A DNA stretch of 64,000 nt, taken from NCBI GenBank assembly GCA_045863055.1, contig BTUW01000015.1, forward strand, positions 1 to 64,000, in the 5' to 3' direction. The translations under genes and the position numbers were made by a program. The notes under the pieces were generated by a model that did no database searches, was not told the DNA's origin, and saw only the letters and a list, made by a program, of their open reading frames with translations. Every line of letters starts with the position of its first letter. Within the stretch, counting starts at the first letter, position 1. The stretch is from UTCHB3 sp008363265 (lineage in GTDB: Bacteria; Bacteroidota; Ignavibacteria; Ignavibacteriales; Ignavibacteriaceae). This document shows positions 1 to 7,563 of the stretch, piece by piece.

Positions 1-450
1 TACCTCTCCGCTATCGAGCCGAGGTGGGCAGTGGGTGTATCGCTGAACCTGAACATTTTTAACGGGTTCCAGGACAAGGCGAACATCGAGAAGAGCAAAC
101 TCCTCGAAAAGGAGATTACACTGATAAGGGCAGACGCCACTTCAAAAATCAGGCTTTTGGTTAATAAATATCATAAAGCCTCCGTGATCGCGCTTGAGCG
201 GTTCGGGCAGGGCGCCGCGGCACTCGAACTGGCGCAGGAAAATCTCCGCCTGAACGAAAAGCGGTTCGAAACGGGGCTCGGCACTTCGCTTGAGGTTGTA
301 GATGCCCGGCTCATGCTCGAAAAGAGCGAGATCGACCGCAAAGTCTCCCTCTACGACTACTACAAAAACATGGGACAGCTCTACAACGCGTGCGGAAAAC
401 CCCTTGATTTTTTAAATATCTGGAACAAACCGGAGGAGAAATTAAAATGA
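1..450 (+). CDS. TolC-family outer-membrane efflux protein (C-terminal part, partial)
   Basis: The reading frame is open to the left edge of the window, so only about the last 149 residues are present. The visible part matches the C-terminal half of TolC-like outer-membrane channels: a WAVGVSLNLNIFNGF segment, typical of the beta strand that leads into the second helical hairpin, followed by long amphipathic helices rich in Glu, Lys and Leu (KSKLLEKE, ELAQENLRLNEKRFETG) and a conserved TGLGTSLEVVDA turn. In such systems this protein forms the outer-membrane duct of a tripartite efflux pump. It overlaps the next gene (HlyD adaptor) by 4 bp in an ATGA junction, so the two are translationally coupled. 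The GTG at 31 is inside the gene, not its start. Confidence 0.88.
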   Translation, partial: YLSAIEPRWAVGVSLNLNIFNGFQDKANIEKSKLLEKEITLIRADATSKIRLLVNKYHKASVIALERFGQGAAALELAQENLRLNEKRFETGLGTSLEVVDARLMLEKSEIDRKVSLYDYYKNMGQLYNACGKPLDFLNIWNKPEEKLK

Positions 451-1430
451 AGAACTTAAAATATCTGCTGATCTTTCTGCTGCCCGTTAGCCTGATAGTC
501 GCGGGTTTGATCGTACTTAACACGGGCGAAAAAGAGGCCAATAAGACCGTGATCTCGGGGATGGCCGAGGCGCGAGATATCGATGTGGCGTCGAAAATAG
601 CGGGACGAATTACCTCGATCCACTTCGAAGAGGGTGCCGAAGTGAAGGCAGGTGATGTACTGGCAACCATAACCAGCAAAGAGCTTGACGCTAAACTCGA
701 GCAGGCCGAAAACCTCAGAAATGCCGCGAAAGCGAAGTATGACATGGCACTTAACGGCGCGCGAACCGAGGAGAGATCGGCCATGGAGAAGGTTTACTTT
801 CAGGCAAAACACCAGTTCGATCTTGCCTCGAAAACCTGGGACAGAATGCAGAAACTTTATTCAGAGCAACTCATCTCCGCGCAGGAGAGGGATGTGGCAG
901 AGTTTCAGTACAAAGCCGCGCAGGAGCAGATGCTCGCCGCCGGCGCTAAGTTCGACCTCGTAATGGCAGGTGCCAGAAGCGAAGAAAAGGAGATGGCAAA
1001 AAGCAGCTTCATGCAGGCAGAAAGCGGCGTGAAGGAGGTTTTGGCTTATCAGGATGAACTTACAATAAAAGCCCCTGTTTCGGGTGAACTGAAGAAGAAG
1101 ATCATCGACGCGGGTGAAATTGCCGCCGCCGGTTACCCTGTTTTCACAATAGTTGATCTGAGCGATGTATGGGTTACACTTCAGGTGAAAGAGACGATGA
1201 TGGCTCAGTTCGAGAAGGGAAAAACGATCAAAGGAAAAGTTCCCGGACTCGGTAACAAAGAGTATGAGTTCGAGGTATTTTATATCTCCCCGATGGGCGA
1301 GTTCGCCAACTGGAAGCCGACAAATCAGAAATCAGACTTCGATGTAAAGACTTTCGAGATCCGGTTAAGACCGAAAGACAGATCGGTAAAAATCAAGCCC
1401 GGTATGACAGTAAACTTTGAAATACAATGA
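447..1430 (+). CDS. HlyD-family periplasmic adaptor (membrane fusion protein)
   Basis: This 327-residue protein has one N-terminal membrane anchor (about residues 6-25), a half-lipoyl segment around 50-72 (GRITSIHFEEGAEVKAGDVLA region), a long alpha-helical hairpin (about 75-195) with two internally similar stretches around NGARTEER and AGARSEEK, and a second half-lipoyl plus beta-barrel part beginning at IKAPVSGEL. This is the standard layout of HlyD/EmrA/YbhG adaptors that bridge an inner-membrane transporter to TolC. It is coupled by ATGA overlaps to the TolC gene before it and to the ABC-2 permease after it. Function as the adaptor of this operon is a firm family inference; the substrate is unknown. 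Confidence 0.92.
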   Translation: MKNLKYLLIFLLPVSLIVAGLIVLNTGEKEANKTVISGMAEARDIDVASKIAGRITSIHFEEGAEVKAGDVLATITSKELDAKLEQAENLRNAAKAKYDMALNGARTEERSAMEKVYFQAKHQFDLASKTWDRMQKLYSEQLISAQERDVAEFQYKAAQEQMLAAGAKFDLVMAGARSEEKEMAKSSFMQAESGVKEVLAYQDELTIKAPVSGELKKKIIDAGEIAAAGYPVFTIVDLSDVWVTLQVKETMMAQFEKGKTIKGKVPGLGNKEYEFEVFYISPMGEFANWKPTNQKSDFDVKTFEIRLRPKDRSVKIKPGMTVNFEIQ

Positions 1431-2590
1431 AAACAGGCGATAAACAAAGCTTCACAGATGCCACATACGAAGAACTGAGGCGGATAGCGGGGACTCGTTC
1501 CCTGCTCCTCGTCTCGGTTATCATCCCGCCGGTGCTCTTTTTCTTCTTCGCGTTCCTTTATCAGAGCGCGCTGGTAAAAGGGATTCCGGCGGTGGTGATA
1601 GACGGCGACAACAGCGCCACTTCGCGCATGGTGGTAACATGGTTCGCCGCGTCACCCTCTTTCACCCTCCTCGATGCCCCCGCGACGGTTAACGAAGGAA
1701 AGGAAATGCTGCTGAAAGGGGAAACTGATGTGGTGGTTTACCTTCCGCCCGGGATGGAGCGCGATATCAAGAAAGGGAAGCAGGTTCACCCCTTGGTATT
1801 CGCGAACGGACTGAATGTTATAAAAAGCAATTATATAATGAACGATGTCACAAAGATATTTAAGACCCTGTCGGGTGGTGTACTGCTTAAGAAATTCCGG
1901 TCGGGCGGGATGTCGGAGCAGGCGGCAATGGACGCGATCAATCCCGTAAGGTACGATATTCAGACACTTTACAACTCAAACTACAGCTACCTCGATTTCC
2001 TCGTCCCCGCGCTTTGTGTCTTTACGATCTTCATGTCGAGCGCTCTGGCGGGTGCAACCGTGTTCAACTTCCGTGAAGATGACCGTGAAGCGGGTAAGCA
2101 TCCGGTTAAGATATTCGCGGCGAGGTTCATTCCACACGCCGTGGCGGGGATTCTGAATGTGGGAGTGCTTGTGGCATTGATCTTCCCTCTTTTTGGGATA
2201 ACCCTGAGGGGGAGCGCGACCGGGTTATTTATCTTCACTTCACTTTTTGCCGTTTCCTCCCTTCTTCTGGGGATGGTGGTATCGTCGGTTATCAGAAGCA
2301 GGATGCTCGCGGCACAGATGATCCTCTTCTTCACCACACCCGCGTTCGTTTTCAGCGGACTAACTTATCCCATCTGGGCAATGCCGGGGCTGCACAGGGT
2401 TTTCGCGCAGGTAATTCCCTATACCCATTTCCTCGAGGGGTTCATCAGGATATATCTGATGGGTGACCCCGTATCGGGCGTTGGGTACTCGCTGAACTTG
2501 CTGGTTGCAGGGATACTGATCCCCTCGGGTCTCGTGATAGCCGTTAACCGGTTAAGATTCGTGATCTCTGAAAGAAGGAGAGTGAAATGA
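1427..2590 (+). CDS. ABC-2 type transporter permease (first of two)
   Basis: The 387-residue protein has one N-terminal membrane helix (about 25-45, LLLVSVIIPPVLFFFFAFLY), a large extracytoplasmic domain (about 46-185), and a cluster of about five to six membrane helices at the C-terminus. That is the ABC2_membrane_3 layout of YbhS/YbhR/YhhJ permeases, with the typical PALCVFTIFMSSALAGATVFNFREDDREAG-type coupling region around residues 190-220 and a TPAFVFSGLTYP motif. It overlaps the adaptor and the next permease by 4 bp each. No ATP-binding subunit lies in the visible operon; it may lie upstream of the window or be encoded elsewhere. Confidence 0.9.
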   Translation: MKTGDKQSFTDATYEELRRIAGTRSLLLVSVIIPPVLFFFFAFLYQSALVKGIPAVVIDGDNSATSRMVVTWFAASPSFTLLDAPATVNEGKEMLLKGETDVVVYLPPGMERDIKKGKQVHPLVFANGLNVIKSNYIMNDVTKIFKTLSGGVLLKKFRSGGMSEQAAMDAINPVRYDIQTLYNSNYSYLDFLVPALCVFTIFMSSALAGATVFNFREDDREAGKHPVKIFAARFIPHAVAGILNVGVLVALIFPLFGITLRGSATGLFIFTSLFAVSSLLLGMVVSSVIRSRMLAAQMILFFTTPAFVFSGLTYPIWAMPGLHRVFAQVIPYTHFLEGFIRIYLMGDPVSGVGYSLNLLVAGILIPSGLVIAVNRLRFVISERRRVK

Positions 2591-3777
2591 GAAGCAGATT
2601 TGAAGGTTTCATGGCGATCGTAAAGAGGGAGATCGTAAGTTTGTACAAAGACCCTGATATAAGAATACTTGTGCTGATCGCCCCCCTTTTCTACTCGATA
2701 TTCTACGCCTCGATCTACCTGAACAAAACCGAGTCGGATATCCCTATCGCGGTGGTTGACGGGTGCGCTTCAACCCTCTCGCGCAAATACATCAGCGACC
2801 TGAACGCGCATCAACTGATAGAGGTTACCGCCACTCCAAGCGACATTTCAGTAGCTGAATTGCTGCTTAAATCGGAAAAAGTGCAGGGAGTTATCGTTAT
2901 TCCGAACGATTTTGAAGCGCAACTGAAGGCAGGGAAACATTCCACGGTAAAAGTGGTACTGAACACCCAACGGTTCCTCCACTCGAACGACATCAACAAG
3001 GCCGTGAACGAGACCGGATTTGAGTACGCTGCCGAAAGCAGAAGGAAGATCTTTGCCCTGAGGGGTGTTCAACCCGCCCTTTCGGAGGAGATGATCGAGC
3101 CGGTAAAAGAAGAGCTCAGGTTCCTCTTCAATCCCGTGATAACATATGGTGATTTCCTGATCCCCGGGATATTGATGCTCGTACTTCAGCAGACACTCAT
3201 TCTTGGACTCGGGATGTCGATGGCCAAGGAGCGGCAGGACGGACACCTCGGTCGCTGGTTTGAGAACGCCAGATACAGTACCTCGGCAGCCCTCACCGGT
3301 AAAACCGCGGTATATTTCGTGATATTCACCACTTATGCCTTTTTCTTTATCTCGTTTCATTTCAGTTTTTTCAGTATCCCCGTTGCCGCCCCGGTAATGG
3401 AGACGCTCGCGATGACCGCGCTCTTCATTTTCGCCAATCTCTCATTCGGCGTGCTCGTCGGGTCATTCTTCCGTGAAAAACTCGGCGTGCTGCATGTTAT
3501 CGCGTTCACTTCGTACCCGGTTTTCTTCCTCACCGGCTACGCCTGGCCCGATGTGGCGTTCCCCGAAGCCTTAAAACTCCTCGGCGACATCTTTCCCCTA
3601 AAACCGTTCATCGCCGCCTTCATCAAAACCTACCGTATGGGTGCAGATATCTCCACCGTCATCCCCGAACTGAGACACCTGTTTATTCTGGCAGTGATGT
3701 ACTCACTCCTTGCGTATGGAAGAATGAGAAAAGTGTTTAAGAAATGTGAGGTAGCACGGCTGAAGGATGAGGGCTGA
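2587..3777 (+). CDS. ABC-2 type transporter permease (second of two)
   Basis: This 396-residue paralogue of the preceding gene has the same plan: N-terminal helix near 28-46, extracytoplasmic domain, and a C-terminal bundle of about five helices, with the matching FLIPGILMLVLQQTLILGLGMS and YPVFFLTGYAWP motifs. The pair probably forms a heterodimeric inner-membrane unit with the HlyD adaptor and TolC channel. The extreme C-terminus (RLKDEG and stop) is encoded by the first units of a ggctgaaggatga-type tandem repeat that continues into the intergenic region, so the native end of the protein seems to have been overwritten or extended by the repeat. Confidence 0.9.
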   Translation: MRSRFEGFMAIVKREIVSLYKDPDIRILVLIAPLFYSIFYASIYLNKTESDIPIAVVDGCASTLSRKYISDLNAHQLIEVTATPSDISVAELLLKSEKVQGVIVIPNDFEAQLKAGKHSTVKVVLNTQRFLHSNDINKAVNETGFEYAAESRRKIFALRGVQPALSEEMIEPVKEELRFLFNPVITYGDFLIPGILMLVLQQTLILGLGMSMAKERQDGHLGRWFENARYSTSAALTGKTAVYFVIFTTYAFFFISFHFSFFSIPVAAPVMETLAMTALFIFANLSFGVLVGSFFREKLGVLHVIAFTSYPVFFLTGYAWPDVAFPEALKLLGDIFPLKPFIAAFIKTYRMGADISTVIPELRHLFILAVMYSLLAYGRMRKVFKKCEVARLKDEG

Positions 3778-3831
3778 AGGATGAATCATGAAGGCTGAGG
3801 GCTGAAGGATGGGGGCTGAAGGATGAAATAA
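3757..3831 (+). repeat. Degenerate tandem repeat, unit ggctgaaggatga
   Basis: Five to six imperfect copies of ggctgaaggatga / ggctgagg follow one another, starting inside the last codons of the ABC-2 permease. The reverse-complement word (tcatccttcagcc) recurs at about 11890-11912, and gatgagggatgaaggatgag at 59693-59722. Confidence 0.8.
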
Positions 3832-3860
3832 ATGGCACAAACCTCCGGGGGGAGGGATGA

Positions 3861-3970
3861 CCTAAGAAAAAGCGCGGAAAAGAATTCACGGAGGTCGGAG
3901 CGTGAAAGGGAAAATGTGTCTGAGCGAAGCGAGTTATTTTCCCTTTAGCGACGACACCGGGGATTCAGCG
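3861..3970. repeat. 110-bp REP-like hairpin element, copy 1
   Basis: The 110 bp match positions 33893-34002 closely, including the central blocks gtcggagcgtgaaagggaaa and gagcgaagcgagttattttc. Each copy is an imperfect inverted repeat: the left half ending in aaagggaaaat pairs with attttccctttagcg, and the outer parts pair gaattcacgg with ccggggattc. In copy 1 the pairing extends outward through aagaaaaagcgc (3864-3875) with gcgctttttctt (3968-3979). Together with the tandem repeat before it and a further hairpin at 3996-4021 (gttcttttcc / ggaaaagaac), it fills the 308-bp gap before uvrA; nothing coding is visible there. Confidence 0.8.
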
Positions 3971-4085
3971 CTTTTTCTTCAGTCTTGATCTTTTGGTTCT
4001 TTTCCATCAAGGGAAAAGAACAAAGAAATACAAGAGAATTAAGTAACTTTAAAGTCGCATTTTACTTAATTAGTACAGACTTGTA

Positions 4086-7037
4086 ATGAAGAAGCACGAA
4101 GCCAAAGCACGGAACATAGTTGTTAAAGGCGCGAGAGAGCACAACCTAAAAAATATAGATCTTGAGATCCCGTCCGGGAAACTGGTGGTCTTCACAGGAG
4201 TGAGCGGATCGGGAAAATCATCCCTGGTTTTTGACACAATTTATGCCGAAGGGCAGCGGCGGTATGTGGAGTCACTTTCATCATACGCCCGCCAGTTCCT
4301 TGAGAGGATCAACAAACCCGATGTCGATCTGATCACCGGCATCGCCCCCGCGGTATCGATCGAGCAGAAGACCGTCTCGAAGAACAACCGCTCCACTGTG
4401 GGCACCACAACAGAAATTTACGACTACCTCCGCCTCCTTTTCGCGCGTATCGGCAAGACCGAGTGCTTCGTTTGCGGCAAGGAGGTTAAACGCGCTTCAA
4501 CAGCCACCGTTACCGACTTCCTCGAATCACACGACGACTCAGGGAAGTGGTTCCTTGGATTCCCGATGCACGACCATGAAGGCCGGAGTGTCGCCGAGGA
4601 GATCGACCTGATCAAAAAACGGGGTTTCTTCCGCGTCTTCTTCAACGATGAAATGCACGAACTTGGCGATAACCCCACCCTCCCCGAGGATAAAAAAGCG
4701 ATCACCGTTATAGCCGAGCGGTTCAAGATCCGCAAAGGTGAAATGCGTGAACGCCTCGCCGACTCGATCGAAATGTGCTTCAAAGAAGGTGAGCAGCGGC
4801 TTCGGTTGATAGAGATCAGTGGTGAGTATCGAGTAGCGAGTAGCGAGATCAGTGGTGAGATCAGTGGTGAGTTACGAGTAGCGAGTAGTGAGATCAGTAG
4901 TGAGAGTGGGGACTCCACCCCAAACACCAAACACCAAACACCAAACACATCCTCACCACTCACCACTCACCACTCACCACTGATTACCGACTTCAACCAA
5001 TTCTACGAATGCTGCGGCATCCGTTACGAGGAGCCCGAGCCGAGATTCTTCTCGTTCAACAATCCGTTCGGGGCTTGTCCCGTATGTCAGGGATTCTCGA
5101 AGATGTACGGTATCGATATGAACCTTGTGGTTCCGAACGACAATCTTTCGATCGTGAACAACGCGATCGCGCCGTGGAAGAGTCCGAAATACAGTCATCA
5201 CAACCGTGCCTTGATCGCCGCGGCCAAGAAGTACAACATCCCGATAAACGAACCGTTCCGCTACCTTTCAGAGGATCATGTGAATCTGATCCTGAACGGC
5301 GCGCCTGAGTTCACGGGACTCAGGCATTTCTTTGAAGAACTCGAGCAGGACAACTATAAGATGCAGACCCGCATCTTCCTCGCCCGCTACCGTGGTTACA
5401 CCGACTGCACCGCCTGCCGCGGAACACGACTGAGACGCGAGGCACTTCAGGTGAAGATCGCCGGGAAGTCGATCCACGATGTGGTGATAATGCCGATCGA
5501 AAAGGCACTTGGCTTCTTCGAGTCGCTTGAGCTTTCAGAGTACGACGCGAACATCGCCGACCGGATACTTAAAGAGCTTGTAAAACGCCTCAACTTCCTG
5601 AACGATGTGGGGCTGGGCTACCTTACGATGGATCGTGTGAGCAGCACCCTCTCGGGTGGGGAATCACAGAGGATCAACCTCGCCACGGCACTTGGTTCGG
5701 CACTGGTCGGAACACTCTATGTCCTCGATGAGCCCTCGATCGGGCTTCATCCCCGCGACAATTCAAGACTTATAAAGATTCTCAAGAACCTGCGCGATAT
5801 CGGCAACTCCGTTCTGGTGGTCGAACACGATCCCGAGATGATGGAAAACGCCGATGTGATAGTTGACATGGGTCCGCGCGCGGGGCAGAACGGCGGTGAG
5901 ATCGTTGCTCAGGGTACTTACGACGAACTCATCAGAAACCCCCGTTCACTTACGGGGCTTTACCTTTCAGGCGCGAGGAGCATCCCCCTGCCGAAGACAC
6001 GTAACACCGAAAAAGGTTTTTCGATCACTATCAAGGGCGCGCGCGAGCACAACCTGAAGAGCGTTGATGTCGAGATACCACTCTCGAAATTTGTGGTGGT
6101 TACAGGAGTGAGCGGTTCGGGGAAGAGCACGCTCGTTCACGATGTCATCTACGGAAATATTGCCAAGAACCTCGGCGGGGCCGTTTCGAATCCCGGGAAG
6201 TGCGACTCTATCTCGGGCGAGGTTTACCTCGACGCGATCGAGATAGTTGACCAGTCACCGATCGGTAAATCACCCCGGTCGAACCCCGCGAGCTACGTGA
6301 AAGCATTCGAGAACATCCGAGAGGCATTCGCGGGTACCCATCAGGCGAAGCAGAAAGGTTTTTCGCCCGGTTACTTCTCGTTCAACATCCCCGGCGGCAG
6401 GTGCGAAACCTGTCAGGGTGAAGGTTTTATCAAGGTTGAGATGCAGTTCCTTGCCGATATTTACCTCGAATGCGAGGAATGCAAGGGCACCCGCTACAAA
6501 AAGGAAGTGCGCGATATAACCCTCCGCGGAAAGAATCTCGTAGAGGTGCTTAACATGACCGTGGCCGAGGCGCTTCAGCACTTCGAAGGTTACAACAAGA
6601 TCACGAAACCGTTGCAGGTGCTCGCTGATGTGGGGCTGGATTACATGAAACTGGGTCAGCCCGGCAACACACTCTCGGGTGGTGAAGCGCAGCGCATAAA
6701 ACTGGCGCTTCATCTGAGCCAACGGAAAGACAACAGACACACCCTCTTCATTTTTGATGAGCCGACCACGGGCCTCCACTTCGATGATATTTCGAAGCTG
6801 CTGAGGTCGTTCGAGCTCCTGATCGAGAACAACAATTCGGTTCTGCTAATTGAGCATAACCTCGATGTTATCAAGTGCGCCGACCATGTGATCGATCTCG
6901 GTCCCGAAGCGGGTGATAAAGGCGGCTACATCGTGGCAACAGGCACACCCGAGGAAATAGCAGAACATCCCGACTCGTGGACGGGAAGGTACCTGAAACC
7001 TTATCTTGAAAAAACGGAGTGGGAGCAAGTTAATTAA
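4086..7037 (+). CDS. uvrA: UvrABC excinuclease subunit A
   Basis: UvrA is the damage-recognition ATPase of nucleotide excision repair. The 983-residue protein contains both ABC modules: Walker A GVSGSGKSS at about 38-46, first signature LSGGESQRI near 521, second Walker A GVSGSGKST near 675, a CETC/CEEC zinc finger near 772-798, second signature LSGGEAQRI near 862, and a Walker B region FIFDEPTTGLHF. The first zinc finger has only the second CxxC pair (CPVC), with an adjacent Cys-Cys instead of the first pair. It is about 40 residues longer than usual because of a low-complexity segment at residues about 244-300, encoded by an inverted-repeat element described separately. The frame stays open throughout, so the gene is probably functional. 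Confidence 0.97.
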   Translation: MKKHEAKARNIVVKGAREHNLKNIDLEIPSGKLVVFTGVSGSGKSSLVFDTIYAEGQRRYVESLSSYARQFLERINKPDVDLITGIAPAVSIEQKTVSKNNRSTVGTTTEIYDYLRLLFARIGKTECFVCGKEVKRASTATVTDFLESHDDSGKWFLGFPMHDHEGRSVAEEIDLIKKRGFFRVFFNDEMHELGDNPTLPEDKKAITVIAERFKIRKGEMRERLADSIEMCFKEGEQRLRLIEISGEYRVASSEISGEISGELRVASSEISSESGDSTPNTKHQTPNTSSPLTTHHSPLITDFNQFYECCGIRYEEPEPRFFSFNNPFGACPVCQGFSKMYGIDMNLVVPNDNLSIVNNAIAPWKSPKYSHHNRALIAAAKKYNIPINEPFRYLSEDHVNLILNGAPEFTGLRHFFEELEQDNYKMQTRIFLARYRGYTDCTACRGTRLRREALQVKIAGKSIHDVVIMPIEKALGFFESLELSEYDANIADRILKELVKRLNFLNDVGLGYLTMDRVSSTLSGGESQRINLATALGSALVGTLYVLDEPSIGLHPRDNSRLIKILKNLRDIGNSVLVVEHDPEMMENADVIVDMGPRAGQNGGEIVAQGTYDELIRNPRSLTGLYLSGARSIPLPKTRNTEKGFSITIKGAREHNLKSVDVEIPLSKFVVVTGVSGSGKSTLVHDVIYGNIAKNLGGAVSNPGKCDSISGEVYLDAIEIVDQSPIGKSPRSNPASYVKAFENIREAFAGTHQAKQKGFSPGYFSFNIPGGRCETCQGEGFIKVEMQFLADIYLECEECKGTRYKKEVRDITLRGKNLVEVLNMTVAEALQHFEGYNKITKPLQVLADVGLDYMKLGQPGNTLSGGEAQRIKLALHLSQRKDNRHTLFIFDEPTTGLHFDDISKLLRSFELLIENNNSVLLIEHNLDVIKCADHVIDLGPEAGDKGGYIVATGTPEEIAEHPDSWTGRYLKPYLEKTEWEQVN
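4815..4984. repeat. Inverted-repeat low-complexity element inserted in frame in uvrA
   Basis: A 170-bp stretch is bounded by a perfect 13-bp terminal inverted repeat, atcagtggtgagt at 4815-4827 and actcaccactgat at 4972-4984. The left part is made of gatcagtggtgag and cgagtagcgagtag words, the middle of tandem caaacac words, and the right part of tandem ctcacca words. It encodes a Ser/Thr/Glu-rich segment between LRLIE and ITDFNQFYECC that does not look like any UvrA domain. Confidence 0.85.
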
Positions 7038-7085
7038 ATGTGATCCGCCGTAGGCGGAGTGAAATGTGATTCGCCGCGGCGAAGT
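7035..7085. repeat. Paired GC-rich palindromes with gaaatgtga words
   Basis: Two perfect palindromes lie directly after uvrA: tccgcc-gta-ggcgga at 7044-7058 and ttcgccgcggcgaa at 7070-7083, joined by gtgaaatgtga. The same palindrome family recurs at 36693, 38051, 50462, 50517 and 56869, always outside genes. Confidence 0.8.
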
Positions 7086-7091
7086 GAAGTA

Positions 7092-7124
7092 TTGGCGGTG
7101 GGTTTCACATAATTGTTATTTTTG
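7092..7124 (+). promoter_or_regulatory. Bacteroidetes-type promoter for the Rid-family gene
   Basis: TATTTTTG at 7117-7124 fits the TAnnTTTG -7 box of Bacteroidetes sigma factors, with a TTG at 7092-7094 at a fitting -33 distance. The gene starts 23 bp after the box. Assignment rests on motif match only. Confidence 0.4.
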
Positions 7125-7146
7125 TAAAAGTTAAAAAGAAAAGAAG

Positions 7147-7530
7147 ATGCGCAGAAATATATCCTCTGACACACATTACGAAGAAGAATACGGCTACTCC
7201 CGCGCGGTGCGGATCGGTAATATTATTGAAGTGGCGGGCACCACATCGATAAAGGAAGGTAAAGTACGCGGACTCGGTGAACCTTATTACCAGACGAAGA
7301 TCATTCTTAAGAAGATCGAGCAGGCACTTATCGATGCCGGCGCTACAATGGCGGATGTGGTGCGCACACGGATATATGTGGTTGACATGGGGATGCAGGA
7401 GGATGTTGGCAGGGCGCACAAGGAAGCTTTCGGCTCGATCAAACCGGCCACCACAATAGTGGAAGTGAGGTCGCTCGCCGATCCCGACATGCTCGTTGAA
7501 ATTGAAGTGACGGCAATTCTCGACCATTAG
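7147..7530 (+). CDS. Rid family (YjgF/YER057c/UK114) protein
   Basis: The 127-residue protein has the whole Rid fold pattern: an N-terminal strand YSRAVRIGNIIEVAGTTS, a central helix QTKIILKKIEQALIDAGATMADVVRTRIYVVD, and the C-terminal signature PATTIVEVRSLADPDMLVEIEVTA with the Arg and Glu that line the trimer-interface active site. RidA-type members hydrolyse reactive enamine/imine intermediates of amino acid metabolism; this one looks more like the YjgH/Rid side branches, whose substrates are not well defined. It has its own promoter-like box upstream and starts at an ATG after aagaaaagaag. Cytosolic. Confidence 0.9.
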   Translation: MRRNISSDTHYEEEYGYSRAVRIGNIIEVAGTTSIKEGKVRGLGEPYYQTKIILKKIEQALIDAGATMADVVRTRIYVVDMGMQEDVGRAHKEAFGSIKPATTIVEVRSLADPDMLVEIEVTAILDH

Positions 7531-7563
7531 GTCACACAACCTCAAACTTAAACGGAGTTTAAG

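Noticed and set aside
3832..4085. tRNA or other structured RNA gene before uvrA
   Set aside because: The hairpins do not form a cloverleaf, and the main one is a repeat found again at 33.9 kb.
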